This document shows positions 30,269-36,902 of a stretch of DNA of 37,782 nucleotides, one piece after another. Location: positions 1-37,782 of the IMG/VR virus record IMGVR_UViG_3300033571_027679; one strand, written 5' to 3'. A program made the position numbers and the translations under genes. The notes beneath the pieces are model-generated. The model did no database searches, had not been told where the DNA came from, and saw only the letters and a list, made by a program, of their open reading frames with translations. The stretch is from a virus. Within the stretch, counting starts at the first letter, position 1. Every line of letters begins with the position of its first letter.

Positions 30269-30515
30269 GCGTGAGTTCTATGTCGCCGGAGAGATGGTTG
30301 CGTCATTCCGCAAGCCTGTTCTGCCGAGGAGGCTGCTGACGAAAGTCAGCAAGCCTCTCCTCTACGACCGCAAGACTACTTTTGAGGTGGAGCTTGCTGC
30401 TGTTGCTGCTGCGGCTGGGCTGGCTGCTGTCCCTGTTGCGGGGCGGGCTGCTGACCCTGCTGTTGACCCTGTTGTTGACCCTGTTGGGGCTGCTGCTGAG
30501 GGGCTCCCGGCTTAG
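30234..30515 (+). CDS. Small basic protein, antisense overlap with neighbour (93 aa)
   Basis: A 93-residue frame beginning MKAFRIQKPKNKREFYVAGE. GGAGGT sits five bases before the ATG, one of the best ribosome binding sites in the window. The first ~55 residues have normal composition. From residue ~48 on, the frame runs opposite the Gln/Pro-rich gene on the minus strand for 140 bases and becomes Ala/Val/Pro-rich, as expected from that antisense sequence. The N-terminal part probably is real; the tail may be a passive consequence of the overlap. Function unknown. Confidence 0.5.
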   Translation: MKAFRIQKPKNKREFYVAGEMVASFRKPVLPRRLLTKVSKPLLYDRKTTFEVELAAVAAAAGLAAVPVAGRAADPAVDPVVDPVGAAAEGLPA

Positions 30516-30792
30516 GTTTCTCCATGTTCGCCAGAAGGTCTGTGAACGTCTTCTTCATTTTCGGGTCTGCGACCTTAGCTGCGTTTGCCTTGAGCGTGTC
30601 CATGATCGCTTGGGTTGCCTTGTCCGGTATGGGCGGAGACGTGCCCTGTCCTGCCTGCGCAGTGTTGGCGGGCTTGGCCTGCTGCTGAGGCTGCTGGGCC
30701 TGGTTCTGGGCCGCCGGCTGCTGGTTCTGGCCGGCAGGCGCCGGCGCCTGCTCCCTGAGCATCTTCTGGTAGAACTCGTAGAATGACTTCAT
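30376..30792 (-). CDS. Gln/Pro-rich protein with capsid-targeting-like N terminus (138 aa)
   Basis: Starts MKSFYEFYQKMLREQAPAP. The opening fits the capsid-targeting pattern, with LRE at residues 12-14 as the protease site. The next ~35 residues are Gln/Ala/Pro-rich. A short helical block follows (KATQAIMDTLKANAAKVAD, then FTDLLANME), and the last ~50 residues are Gln/Pro repeats of the GQQQGQQ type. It is probably a packaged internal protein or a scaffold-like component with mostly unfolded sequence. GAGGTGAG precedes the ATG, within the end of the upstream gene. Confidence 0.65.
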   Translation of the reverse strand: MKSFYEFYQKMLREQAPAPAGQNQQPAAQNQAQQPQQQAKPANTAQAGQGTSPPIPDKATQAIMDTLKANAAKVADPKMKKTFTDLLANMEKPKPGAPQQQPQQGQQQGQQQGQQPAPQQGQQPAQPQQQQQQAPPQK

Positions 30793-30800
30793 GACTCACC

Positions 30801-31343
30801 TCAAACGATTTTGATTTTCAAATCCGGCTCTTTCTGCGTGACCTTGCCGTCTCCCGTGACGACATCCTCTTGGAACCTTTGACATATCAGCTCGATCCTC
30901 AGGGCGCCCCACATCTTGAACTCGCCCAGATTCCTTTGCACTATCACCCAGTTTTCCCTGAGGTGCGGCGTGAAAAGCCTCGAGCCTATTTTTGGTGGGT
31001 GGCCGACCGCCTTGAGCACCGACCTGTAGTTCAGCTCGAACTTCATCTCGTCAGGGGCGTCGATGCCGAACTGGTTCACTAGGTTCTGCGACGGTATTGG
31101 GTCGTAGGTGCACCATAGCTGGACAGGGTTGTTCGAGAAAAGCTTGTTCCGAGCCTCAAGGTAAATCGGGTCGATCATGTTCTGGGTGATGATGACCTCG
31201 TAATAGTATATTGGCGACCCGCCCCTTCTGATGGCCTCCTCATCCCATAAGTTGAAGAGGTCGTGGGTGCGGTCCAGAGGGTCGTACATCTGGATGCTGC
31301 CACGCAGCTTGTACGGCGTTCCATCGCAGTTCTTGAGGGTCAT
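30801..31343 (-). CDS. Conserved virion protein, likely neck/tail (180 aa)
   Basis: A 180-residue protein. The opening MTLKNCDGTPYKLRG resembles the N terminus of the 222-residue protein encoded at 32992 (MALKNKDGSVYRLSG). The body has YYYEVIITQNMIDPIYLEAR, then WCTYDPIPSQN, then HPPKIGSRLFTPHLRENW and VIVQRNLGEFKMWGALRI. I recall a similar order in T4-like cyanophage structural proteins near the neck genes; the T4 counterpart is unclear. It is co-directional with the two targeting-peptide genes around it, starting two bases after the upstream stop. Confidence 0.6.
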   Translation of the reverse strand: MTLKNCDGTPYKLRGSIQMYDPLDRTHDLFNLWDEEAIRRGGSPIYYYEVIITQNMIDPIYLEARNKLFSNNPVQLWCTYDPIPSQNLVNQFGIDAPDEMKFELNYRSVLKAVGHPPKIGSRLFTPHLRENWVIVQRNLGEFKMWGALRIELICQRFQEDVVTGDGKVTQKEPDLKIKIV

Positions 31344-31345
31344 TC

Positions 31346-32377
31346 TTAATCCTCGTCTTCTTCTTCTGCAACTGCGCTTGAGAACTTGCGCAAGTTGTAT
31401 ATGTCACCCATCGATTGCAGTACTGACAGGGTCGCTTTGGGAATCTCCTTCATGGCCTGCCTCACACGGTTCTCTGTGACCTGGAAGCCGAGCGGGAAGC
31501 TCCCGTCCGGCAGAGCCTTGTACTTTTCTATGACCATCGTGCTCGGGACGTCCTCGCCAATCAGGTCGTCCTGAACCATCTTGATTGCAAGGGTGAAGTT
31601 CTGCTTTTGGTTCTCCTTGGTCGCCTTGGCACGGCTTTTGGTCAGAGCCTCTATGATCTTCTTCTGGAGCTCGCTCAGGCGCATCCCGCTGCTCGGGTCG
31701 TCGATCACGCCCGGCTCACGCATCATGGTTCTGCTCGAGCCGTCTGACTTCTGCGCCATCTGGCTGACGGGTATGGCGGACCTCGGTATGTCCCTGTGCC
31801 CGTGTGCGACTATGAACTCCGACTTCTCCCTGAATGACGGCTTTCGTCCCCCGGCCGTGAGCACAGCGTACGCATCTTTGGCCTTGTCTTGATCTGGGAA
31901 TCCGGAGAAGTCGTTCTTGTTGCTAAGCTGATTCCATATTGACTCAACCCACCTGCCGCCAGATTTACGCCTGATGTCGACGAGCTTGTTCTTGATCGCC
32001 TGACCGATCACGCCGAGCACGGCCCTCTCGTATTCGGATTCATCGGGGATGGTCGCCTTGAACCTGGCAAAGCTGTCGACAAGCGAGCTGGGCTGCTTGT
32101 GCAGGTCAAACATGATCTCGCTCGTGATCGTCGTCACTGCGTCATCGAGGTCAAGTCCGGCTGCGACGCCCGACGACATGGTGCGCCGAACTAGGTTCGT
32201 TATCATGCCCTTGTAGTCGTGGTCGAACCCGGTTTTCGTCTTTATGAACTGGTTTACGTCCGTCGGCAGGTCGGAACCCACAGCTTCGCTCAGGATGCGC
32301 TCGGCGGGCAGGTAAACCTCCCGGTAAAACCTGCGCCATTCGCTCTTGAAAAGCCAATCCGAGAAATTGCTTATCAT
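31346..32377 (-). CDS. Sigma-factor-like protein with capsid-targeting-like N terminus
   Basis: A 343-residue protein beginning MISNFSDWLFKSEWRRF, with ERILSE at residues ~26-31 as a possible prohead protease site. Residues ~60-145 look like sigma70 region 2: LVRRTMSSG, GLDLDDAVTTITSEIMFDL, then a helix AVLGVIGQAIKNKLVDIRRK like the ECF pattern of a helix ending in ID-x-RR. Near the C terminus, QVTENRVRQAMKEIPKATL recalls a region-4 helix-turn-helix. If the peptide sends it into the head, it could be injected with DNA and act on host polymerase early. The sigma similarity is my reading of the pattern and is not proven. GAGGTGACC precedes the ATG at 32377. Confidence 0.6.
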   Translation of the reverse strand: MISNFSDWLFKSEWRRFYREVYLPAERILSEAVGSDLPTDVNQFIKTKTGFDHDYKGMITNLVRRTMSSGVAAGLDLDDAVTTITSEIMFDLHKQPSSLVDSFARFKATIPDESEYERAVLGVIGQAIKNKLVDIRRKSGGRWVESIWNQLSNKNDFSGFPDQDKAKDAYAVLTAGGRKPSFREKSEFIVAHGHRDIPRSAIPVSQMAQKSDGSSRTMMREPGVIDDPSSGMRLSELQKKIIEALTKSRAKATKENQKQNFTLAIKMVQDDLIGEDVPSTMVIEKYKALPDGSFPLGFQVTENRVRQAMKEIPKATLSVLQSMGDIYNLRKFSSAVAEEEDED

Positions 32378-32423
32378 GGTCACCTCGATGGTGTATCTAC
32401 ATAAGTCGTTTGTGTTTTTCAAA

Positions 32424-32455
32424 AGAAATGGGCCCGTGAAAAATCACGGGCCCAT
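32424..32455 (-). terminator. Strong terminator after the 140-residue virion gene
   Basis: A perfect 12-base stem at 32428-32439 and 32444-32455 (core GGGCCCGTGA with TCACGGGCCC) has a four-base loop. Reading the minus strand, TTTCTTTTG follows it. It ends the transcript of the gene at 32471 and separates it from the sigma-like gene downstream. The region 32378-32470 holds no gene. Confidence 0.88.
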
Positions 32456-32470
32456 CCAGTCGTCTTCTTG

Positions 32471-32893
32471 TTAGTCGAGCGTAAGTTGTGGGACTATCTC
32501 GATCTCGCCACCACCTGCTGGTAGGGTGAACGGAGCCGTGGAGAATCTCTCCACCCACAGAAGGTCAGATGTGACACTCGTCATGAAGTAGCCGTAGCAG
32601 GTAACCGCTGTGGTGAAAGTGAATGTCTGTGCGCTGTAGGTTGCGACGTTCGTGCCTGCCGTGTTAGTGCCAACCGTCCAGCTTGGGCCGGTCAGCGTGA
32701 TAGCGGCGTAGCCGGCCTGAGTGGCCTCGGTCACGTCAGTGTATGCAGTGGCCTTCGTCGGCGTCAGGTTGTTGGTGTAGAGGTGCAGTATTTTGTTGTA
32801 TCCGGAGTCTGTCGCCCCGCCGTCGCCTCTGATGAAGCCGACTATGAACTTAAGGAACAGAACGTCCGCTGTGTTTGGAACTACTAGAGCCAT
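32471..32893 (-). CDS. Small beta-rich virion protein (140 aa)
   Basis: A 140-residue protein starting MALVVPNTADVLFLKFIVG. It continues with HLYTNNLTPTKATAYTD, then AGYAAITLTGPSWTVG and ATYSAQTFTFTTAVTCYGYF, and ends in GGGEIEIVPQLTLD. The Thr/Ala/Gly-rich beta pattern with LYxNNxTP and YGYFxT is common in small structural proteins of uncultured tailed phages, where it may decorate capsid or tail. AAGGGAGAAC precedes the ATG at 32893, so the longer frame from 32956 is not used. It is a single-gene transcript between a promoter-like CTATATAAAA and a strong terminator, suggesting high expression. Confidence 0.65.
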   Translation of the reverse strand: MALVVPNTADVLFLKFIVGFIRGDGGATDSGYNKILHLYTNNLTPTKATAYTDVTEATQAGYAAITLTGPSWTVGTNTAGTNVATYSAQTFTFTTAVTCYGYFMTSVTSDLLWVERFSTAPFTLPAGGGEIEIVPQLTLD

Positions 32894-32931
32894 GTTCTCC
32901 CTTAGCCTTGTATTCGGCGACGTAAGGTCGA

Positions 32932-32942
32932 TTTTATATAGA
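32932..32942 (-). promoter_or_regulatory. AT-rich promoter-like CTATATAAAA (minus strand)
   Basis: TCTATATAAAA lies ~40 bases upstream of the ATG at 32893, in the right place for a late promoter of the small virion gene. It fits the TATAWA core but not all of NATAWATA. It is back to back with a plus-strand motif 25 bases away. Confidence 0.4.
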
Positions 32943-32964
32943 ACAATTTTTTCCAAAATTGGCC

Positions 32965-32972
32965 GATAAATA
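32965..32972 (+). promoter_or_regulatory. Late-promoter-like GATAAATA
   Basis: GATAAATA differs from the T4 late element TATAAATA at one base and lies 20 bases before the ATG at 32992, with GAGGTG in between. Distance and strand fit a late promoter for the 222-residue gene. This is the clearest late-type site in the window. Confidence 0.55.
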
Positions 32973-32991
32973 ATGCCTGAGGTGCGTCAAC

Positions 32992-33660
32992 ATGGCTCTC
33001 AAGAACAAAGACGGTTCCGTTTACAGGCTCTCCGGCCCAAATCCAGCTATGAAGACCCAGGCGACATGGGGCTCCTTCACTCTACACAACATGAAATGGT
33101 CATCCGAAAGATTCTCCAATCTTTCAGGCCAGATGCCGGAGGTTGAGAATCAGCGCTCCGAGCCCCAGCCGGTTGAGGTGGCAGACGACTTCGTAAACGA
33201 GCTGGAGAAGACCAAGTCGTCAATAAGAATTGTCGTGCCGGAGAAGTCCAAAAAGGCCAAGCTTGAAGACAGTGCGACCGATGACGACGCTCCGTTGGTC
33301 GAGAGGAAGGTCGAGGTTCACGAGGACAGCCGAGCTGACGAGCCGGCCTCTCCTGAGATAGACAAGGTTTTCATACACTGCCTGCCGGCTAAGGTAAGCA
33401 CCAAGAGGGATAGCCTGTACGGCGACGTATACAAGACCGTCAGGTACGAGGACCCCTTCTCTTTCGAGGGGGTCATCATATCCGAGAGCGACCTTGGGCT
33501 TGAGGTTTGGACTGACGCCGACATCAAGCGTGACTCTGTCCTGTACCCGAAGATCAACAGCAAGAGGTGGTGGAAGGTGCAGTCCTCAGAGCCCAAGGCT
33601 ATGGGCAGGCTTCTGACCTGCATGCCGAGCGACTACCAGCCTTCTTTCAAGCAGGACTAG
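32992..33660 (+). CDS. Conserved T4-like hypothetical protein (222 aa)
   Basis: A 222-residue protein opening MALKNKDGSVYRLSGPNP, followed by MKTQATWGSFTLHNMKW. The middle (~45-120) is charged and Ser/Glu/Pro/Val-rich. The C-terminal ~100 residues look folded: KVFIHCLPAKVSTKRDSLYG, then YEDPFSFEGVIISESDLGLE and INSKRWWKVQSSEPKAMGRL. Proteins with this N-terminal LKNKDGxxYxLxxPNP pattern occur near neck genes in T4-like phages as I recall, without a known role. The stop shares CTAG with the convergent 90-residue gene. Confidence 0.65.
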   Translation: MALKNKDGSVYRLSGPNPAMKTQATWGSFTLHNMKWSSERFSNLSGQMPEVENQRSEPQPVEVADDFVNELEKTKSSIRIVVPEKSKKAKLEDSATDDDAPLVERKVEVHEDSRADEPASPEIDKVFIHCLPAKVSTKRDSLYGDVYKTVRYEDPFSFEGVIISESDLGLEVWTDADIKRDSVLYPKINSKRWWKVQSSEPKAMGRLLTCMPSDYQPSFKQD

Positions 33661-33929
33661 CCGTTCTGCTGGGAAGGCACTATGCGTGCCGTGACTCCGA
33701 GCTTCTTGAGCTGATCTGCGTGATCCGAGACGCTCTTCATGTAGCCGGCCTCATAGGTGTCCGTGACCATTTTGAAGAACGCTTGAACGTCACCCTCGGT
33801 GACCAGCATCTGGCTCAGCCTGTCTATGATTGGCTCGTTCGGTTGGTATCTCTCCTTCAGAACCTCGAACAGAGCCTTCTTGACATAGTGCGACTTTGTG
33901 TTGCTGAGGTAGTCAAGCCATCCAGCCAT
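33657..33929 (-). CDS. Small helical protein after the giant internal protein (90 aa)
   Basis: An unrecognised 90-residue helical protein (MAGWLDYLSNTKSHYVKKAL, then YEAGYMKSVSDHADQLKKLG). The start overlaps the stop of the 964-residue gene as TAATG, so they are co-translated. The stop lies in a CTAG shared with the convergent gene. It may be a partner or chaperone of the large protein, judged by coupling only. Confidence 0.6.
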   Translation of the reverse strand: MAGWLDYLSNTKSHYVKKALFEVLKERYQPNEPIIDRLSQMLVTEGDVQAFFKMVTDTYEAGYMKSVSDHADQLKKLGVTARIVPSQQNG

Positions 33930-36823
33930 TACTGTATCCCCCTGTCACGCATCGAGGACTCAAGCGTTTCAATTGCACGCTTGTAGTCGTCCTCGGAGTA
34001 TGACTCCTTGTTGTCCACGAGAAACTTCTTTAGCTTGCGAAGGGCGGTTGGTATCGCCACACGGTGGTAGTTCTTGTTCATGGCGAGTTGGAAGTTTGCC
34101 TGGGGAGTCTGCTCACGACGCAGTTGCTGCCACGGCGTGGCCGTGACGGTGAGATTCCTAGGCTGCCCGGGCCTTGTCGCCGGAGCCGTCCTGATCTGCA
34201 TCTTCTTGTTGATGGCGTCCTGCGTCGCACGCAGGATTTTGGCCAGGTCTTGCTGCACGTCGGAAGCTGTGTTCCGAAGCCACCTAAACTCCGACTGGAG
34301 CTTCTGCTTGACGTCCGACAGGACAAAACGGCTCATGCCGCCGGCTGCTGGGGCGTATTTGGTCTTCATCTGCTCGTCTTGGTCGTTACCGCCGAGACGG
34401 CGAAGATCCTCATCGTAGCTCTGGTCGGCATACATCTTGGCGTAGTCTGTCTCGTCATCGATTCTTGCGTCAGAGGACAGCTCCAGCTTGCCGGTCTGGC
34501 CTGCAGCCTTGAGCTGTGACATGGCCTGAACCACCAGCGGATGACGCTGAAGGCTGGCAACCATCTTCTCGCTCTTCATGCCTGCCTCTATCCAGCTCTC
34601 GACTTGGTCGTCCGCAAACTGTCTTGCCTTCTCGGGGCTGAAGTCGGAATCCTTGGCGTGGACGTAGGTGTACAAAGCTTGCAGTATGTCGGCTGACTGC
34701 TCGGCGATCTGCTTCTTCTCGCTGACGATCCTCATGAGCTGCGCTGCGACATCGGGGCCAAGGTCAACACGGCTCTTGGACAGGGCGTCGACGCTCTGCT
34801 GGTCGGCCTCGTGGGCACGACGCCTTAGGACGGAGATTTCCTCTACCATCTTGCGGTAGTTGTGGAGCTTCCTGTCCTGCCCGTGCTCCAAAGGCCTTGC
34901 CTGTATGCTTGCGAACATCTCACGTGCTTGGTCGGTGAATGCCCTCAGCCTCCTGCTGCCGCCGCCCCAGTTCTTCTGCGCATAAAGGGATGTCTTGCTC
35001 TTGACGTAATCCTTCCTCGATCCCTTCTCGAGCAGGTCCTTGTTGTCGATGTCGAGCAGGATCGTCTGGTAGATGATCTGATGTATCTCAGGGACGCTCT
35101 GCAGCATCAGCGTGCTCTCGAACTCCGTGTTTCCGCCGCATCTGCCGCTCTCAACGCAGTCGAGGATTCCTCCAACGATGTCGTCGTACAATCCGGAGCC
35201 CTGCTCGGAGCTGAGGTTGTAGCCACGGCCTTCCTCGCCAGTCCTCGGGGCCACCCTGTATCCAACCTCCTGCTGGTCGCCGAAGATTTCGCCGTACTTC
35301 TTCTTGAAGCCCGGCGTGTGCTTCACCATGTGCTTGATGCTCTCGGTCCCGTAGTTCAGGTGAATCGACCCCTTGCCCTGCACGGACTTGCCGTACTGCT
35401 CGTTGCCGTCAACCTTGATGAAGTCCTTGGAGAAACCACGGAGCTTGTCCTCGGGATGAATGAGCACCTTGCGGGTCTTCTCTCGCCCGAACTCATCCTT
35501 GTACTTCTCGACCTTATAGTCGCTGGAGTTAAGCTTCCTGTAGAGGTGCGATGAGTTAACGACAGGAATCCATGACTCCTTCTCGACCACCCTATCGCCC
35601 TGCTTGACCTGAACCTTCTCCTTGCGGTAAGGGAGGAAAAGTGGCGGGTTCTTGATCTTTCCCCTTGCGTCGATGGTTGCGGAACGCTTCTCGTCGGGAA
35701 CTCCGGGGACGGGAGGCCCAAACAGCTTCTTGTTCCTCGCCATCTTCAGTAGCTGGGCCTCTGTTCGTCGCTTGGCTTCGGCACGCAGCTTCGGTTCAGT
35801 ATCGAGCCTCTCGGCCATGCGGCCGTCAGTCCTCCTCGCCTTGCGCAGCTTACTCATGATCCTCGCCAGTATCTTCGTCCTGTGCCATCCGACCGTGTGG
35901 GTGTCTTCCATCCCTGAAGGCATCCACTTGATGTCCGATCCGGCTGGCAGGTCGCCGAACATGCTGTGCGAGTTGAGCACAAGGAAAGACTTTAGCCTCT
36001 CGTGAAGGTTGTTGAGTTTCGGGAACCTGAGCCCCGATGTGCTGTCGCCGAAAACGCTCTCCTGATCAGGGTTGTTCGGGTCGAAGTCTATGGCCTCGAT
36101 CGGATTGCTCATGTCGAAGCCATACTCGCCCTGACCGGAGAGGCCGCTATCGGCGTGGTGCTCTATGCCTCCTGTCTGCTCCAGCTTGTGGTAGAACCTG
36201 TTGAGGAAGGGCTTGGCCATGATCGTTATAAGCTGCCTCGACCTGTTGCCACGCCTCTTGTCGGTCTCGGGGTCGTAGCTCGTGTCACGGAACGTGAACT
36301 CCTCGGGGTCGTTGCCTCCTGGCAGGTGGATGTTCTTGGCCTTGATGTGGTCGTGTGCGACCTTTTCTGCTATGTCGAGAATCTCCCTGTTTGGCAGCGG
36401 CCTGTCGCCGTGAGTCACGGAAGCAGGGTAGTCGCTGCGGAGCTCCTCGATCTTCCTCCTCGAAATCCTTGCTCCCTCTTCCAGCTTTCGCAGCTTGTGC
36501 CAAGCCTCGTCGGTCTGAGTTCTCAGCGCCTCGTATATCGCCTGCTTGAGCTGCTCGAAACCCAAGGTTATCTTGATCTCGTGCATCTTCTTGAGTCTCT
36601 CGAATAGCTTGCGGTAGCGCACATGCATAGCTTGGCCCCAGTACTCGTGGGGGAACTGCCGCAGGAACTCGATGTCGTCTGAGTCGATGTGCACAGCCTT
36701 TCTTGGCTTGTCCTTGTACTCGGCCATCTCGTTGAGAATGCCGAACTGCCTCTTGGCGAACAGCCTCACGGCGCCGTCCGCTAGGAGGTTCGAGTATAGG
36801 AACTCCCTGAAGTTAGTGATCAT
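33929..36823 (-). CDS. Giant protein with capsid-targeting-like N terminus (964 aa)
   Basis: The longest gene in the window, not recognised. It starts MITNFREFLYSN, matching the targeting-peptide set, with GILNE at residues ~28-32 as a possible protease site. The sequence is highly charged and mostly helical. A beta-containing middle (~380-480) contains PPLFLPYRKEKVQVKQGDRV. A coiled-coil-like block (~640-720) and a disordered stretch near 870-900 follow. No enzymatic motif is obvious. T4 packages the large ADP-ribosyltransferase Alt with a similar N-terminal signal; this may be a functional analogue with a different activity. AAGGTG precedes the ATG at 36823. It is divergent to gp13. Confidence 0.65.
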   Translation of the reverse strand: MITNFREFLYSNLLADGAVRLFAKRQFGILNEMAEYKDKPRKAVHIDSDDIEFLRQFPHEYWGQAMHVRYRKLFERLKKMHEIKITLGFEQLKQAIYEALRTQTDEAWHKLRKLEEGARISRRKIEELRSDYPASVTHGDRPLPNREILDIAEKVAHDHIKAKNIHLPGGNDPEEFTFRDTSYDPETDKRRGNRSRQLITIMAKPFLNRFYHKLEQTGGIEHHADSGLSGQGEYGFDMSNPIEAIDFDPNNPDQESVFGDSTSGLRFPKLNNLHERLKSFLVLNSHSMFGDLPAGSDIKWMPSGMEDTHTVGWHRTKILARIMSKLRKARRTDGRMAERLDTEPKLRAEAKRRTEAQLLKMARNKKLFGPPVPGVPDEKRSATIDARGKIKNPPLFLPYRKEKVQVKQGDRVVEKESWIPVVNSSHLYRKLNSSDYKVEKYKDEFGREKTRKVLIHPEDKLRGFSKDFIKVDGNEQYGKSVQGKGSIHLNYGTESIKHMVKHTPGFKKKYGEIFGDQQEVGYRVAPRTGEEGRGYNLSSEQGSGLYDDIVGGILDCVESGRCGGNTEFESTLMLQSVPEIHQIIYQTILLDIDNKDLLEKGSRKDYVKSKTSLYAQKNWGGGSRRLRAFTDQAREMFASIQARPLEHGQDRKLHNYRKMVEEISVLRRRAHEADQQSVDALSKSRVDLGPDVAAQLMRIVSEKKQIAEQSADILQALYTYVHAKDSDFSPEKARQFADDQVESWIEAGMKSEKMVASLQRHPLVVQAMSQLKAAGQTGKLELSSDARIDDETDYAKMYADQSYDEDLRRLGGNDQDEQMKTKYAPAAGGMSRFVLSDVKQKLQSEFRWLRNTASDVQQDLAKILRATQDAINKKMQIRTAPATRPGQPRNLTVTATPWQQLRREQTPQANFQLAMNKNYHRVAIPTALRKLKKFLVDNKESYSEDDYKRAIETLESSMRDRGIQ

Positions 36824-36863
36824 CTTGACACCTTGTGCTCTGGCCAATGTTCATCGTCTCAAG

Positions 36864-36873
36864 GATATATAAC
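36864..36873 (+). promoter_or_regulatory. Late-promoter-like GATATATAAC before gp13
   Basis: GATATATAAC lies 30 bases upstream of the gp13-like ATG in the divergent intergenic region. It is identical to the motif at 1215 over ten bases. AAGG follows closer to the ATG as the ribosome binding site. The strand and distance fit a late promoter for neck genes. Confidence 0.5.
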
Positions 36874-36902
36874 AACATCCCGCTCCGTTTTTAAGGTTCC
36901 AG

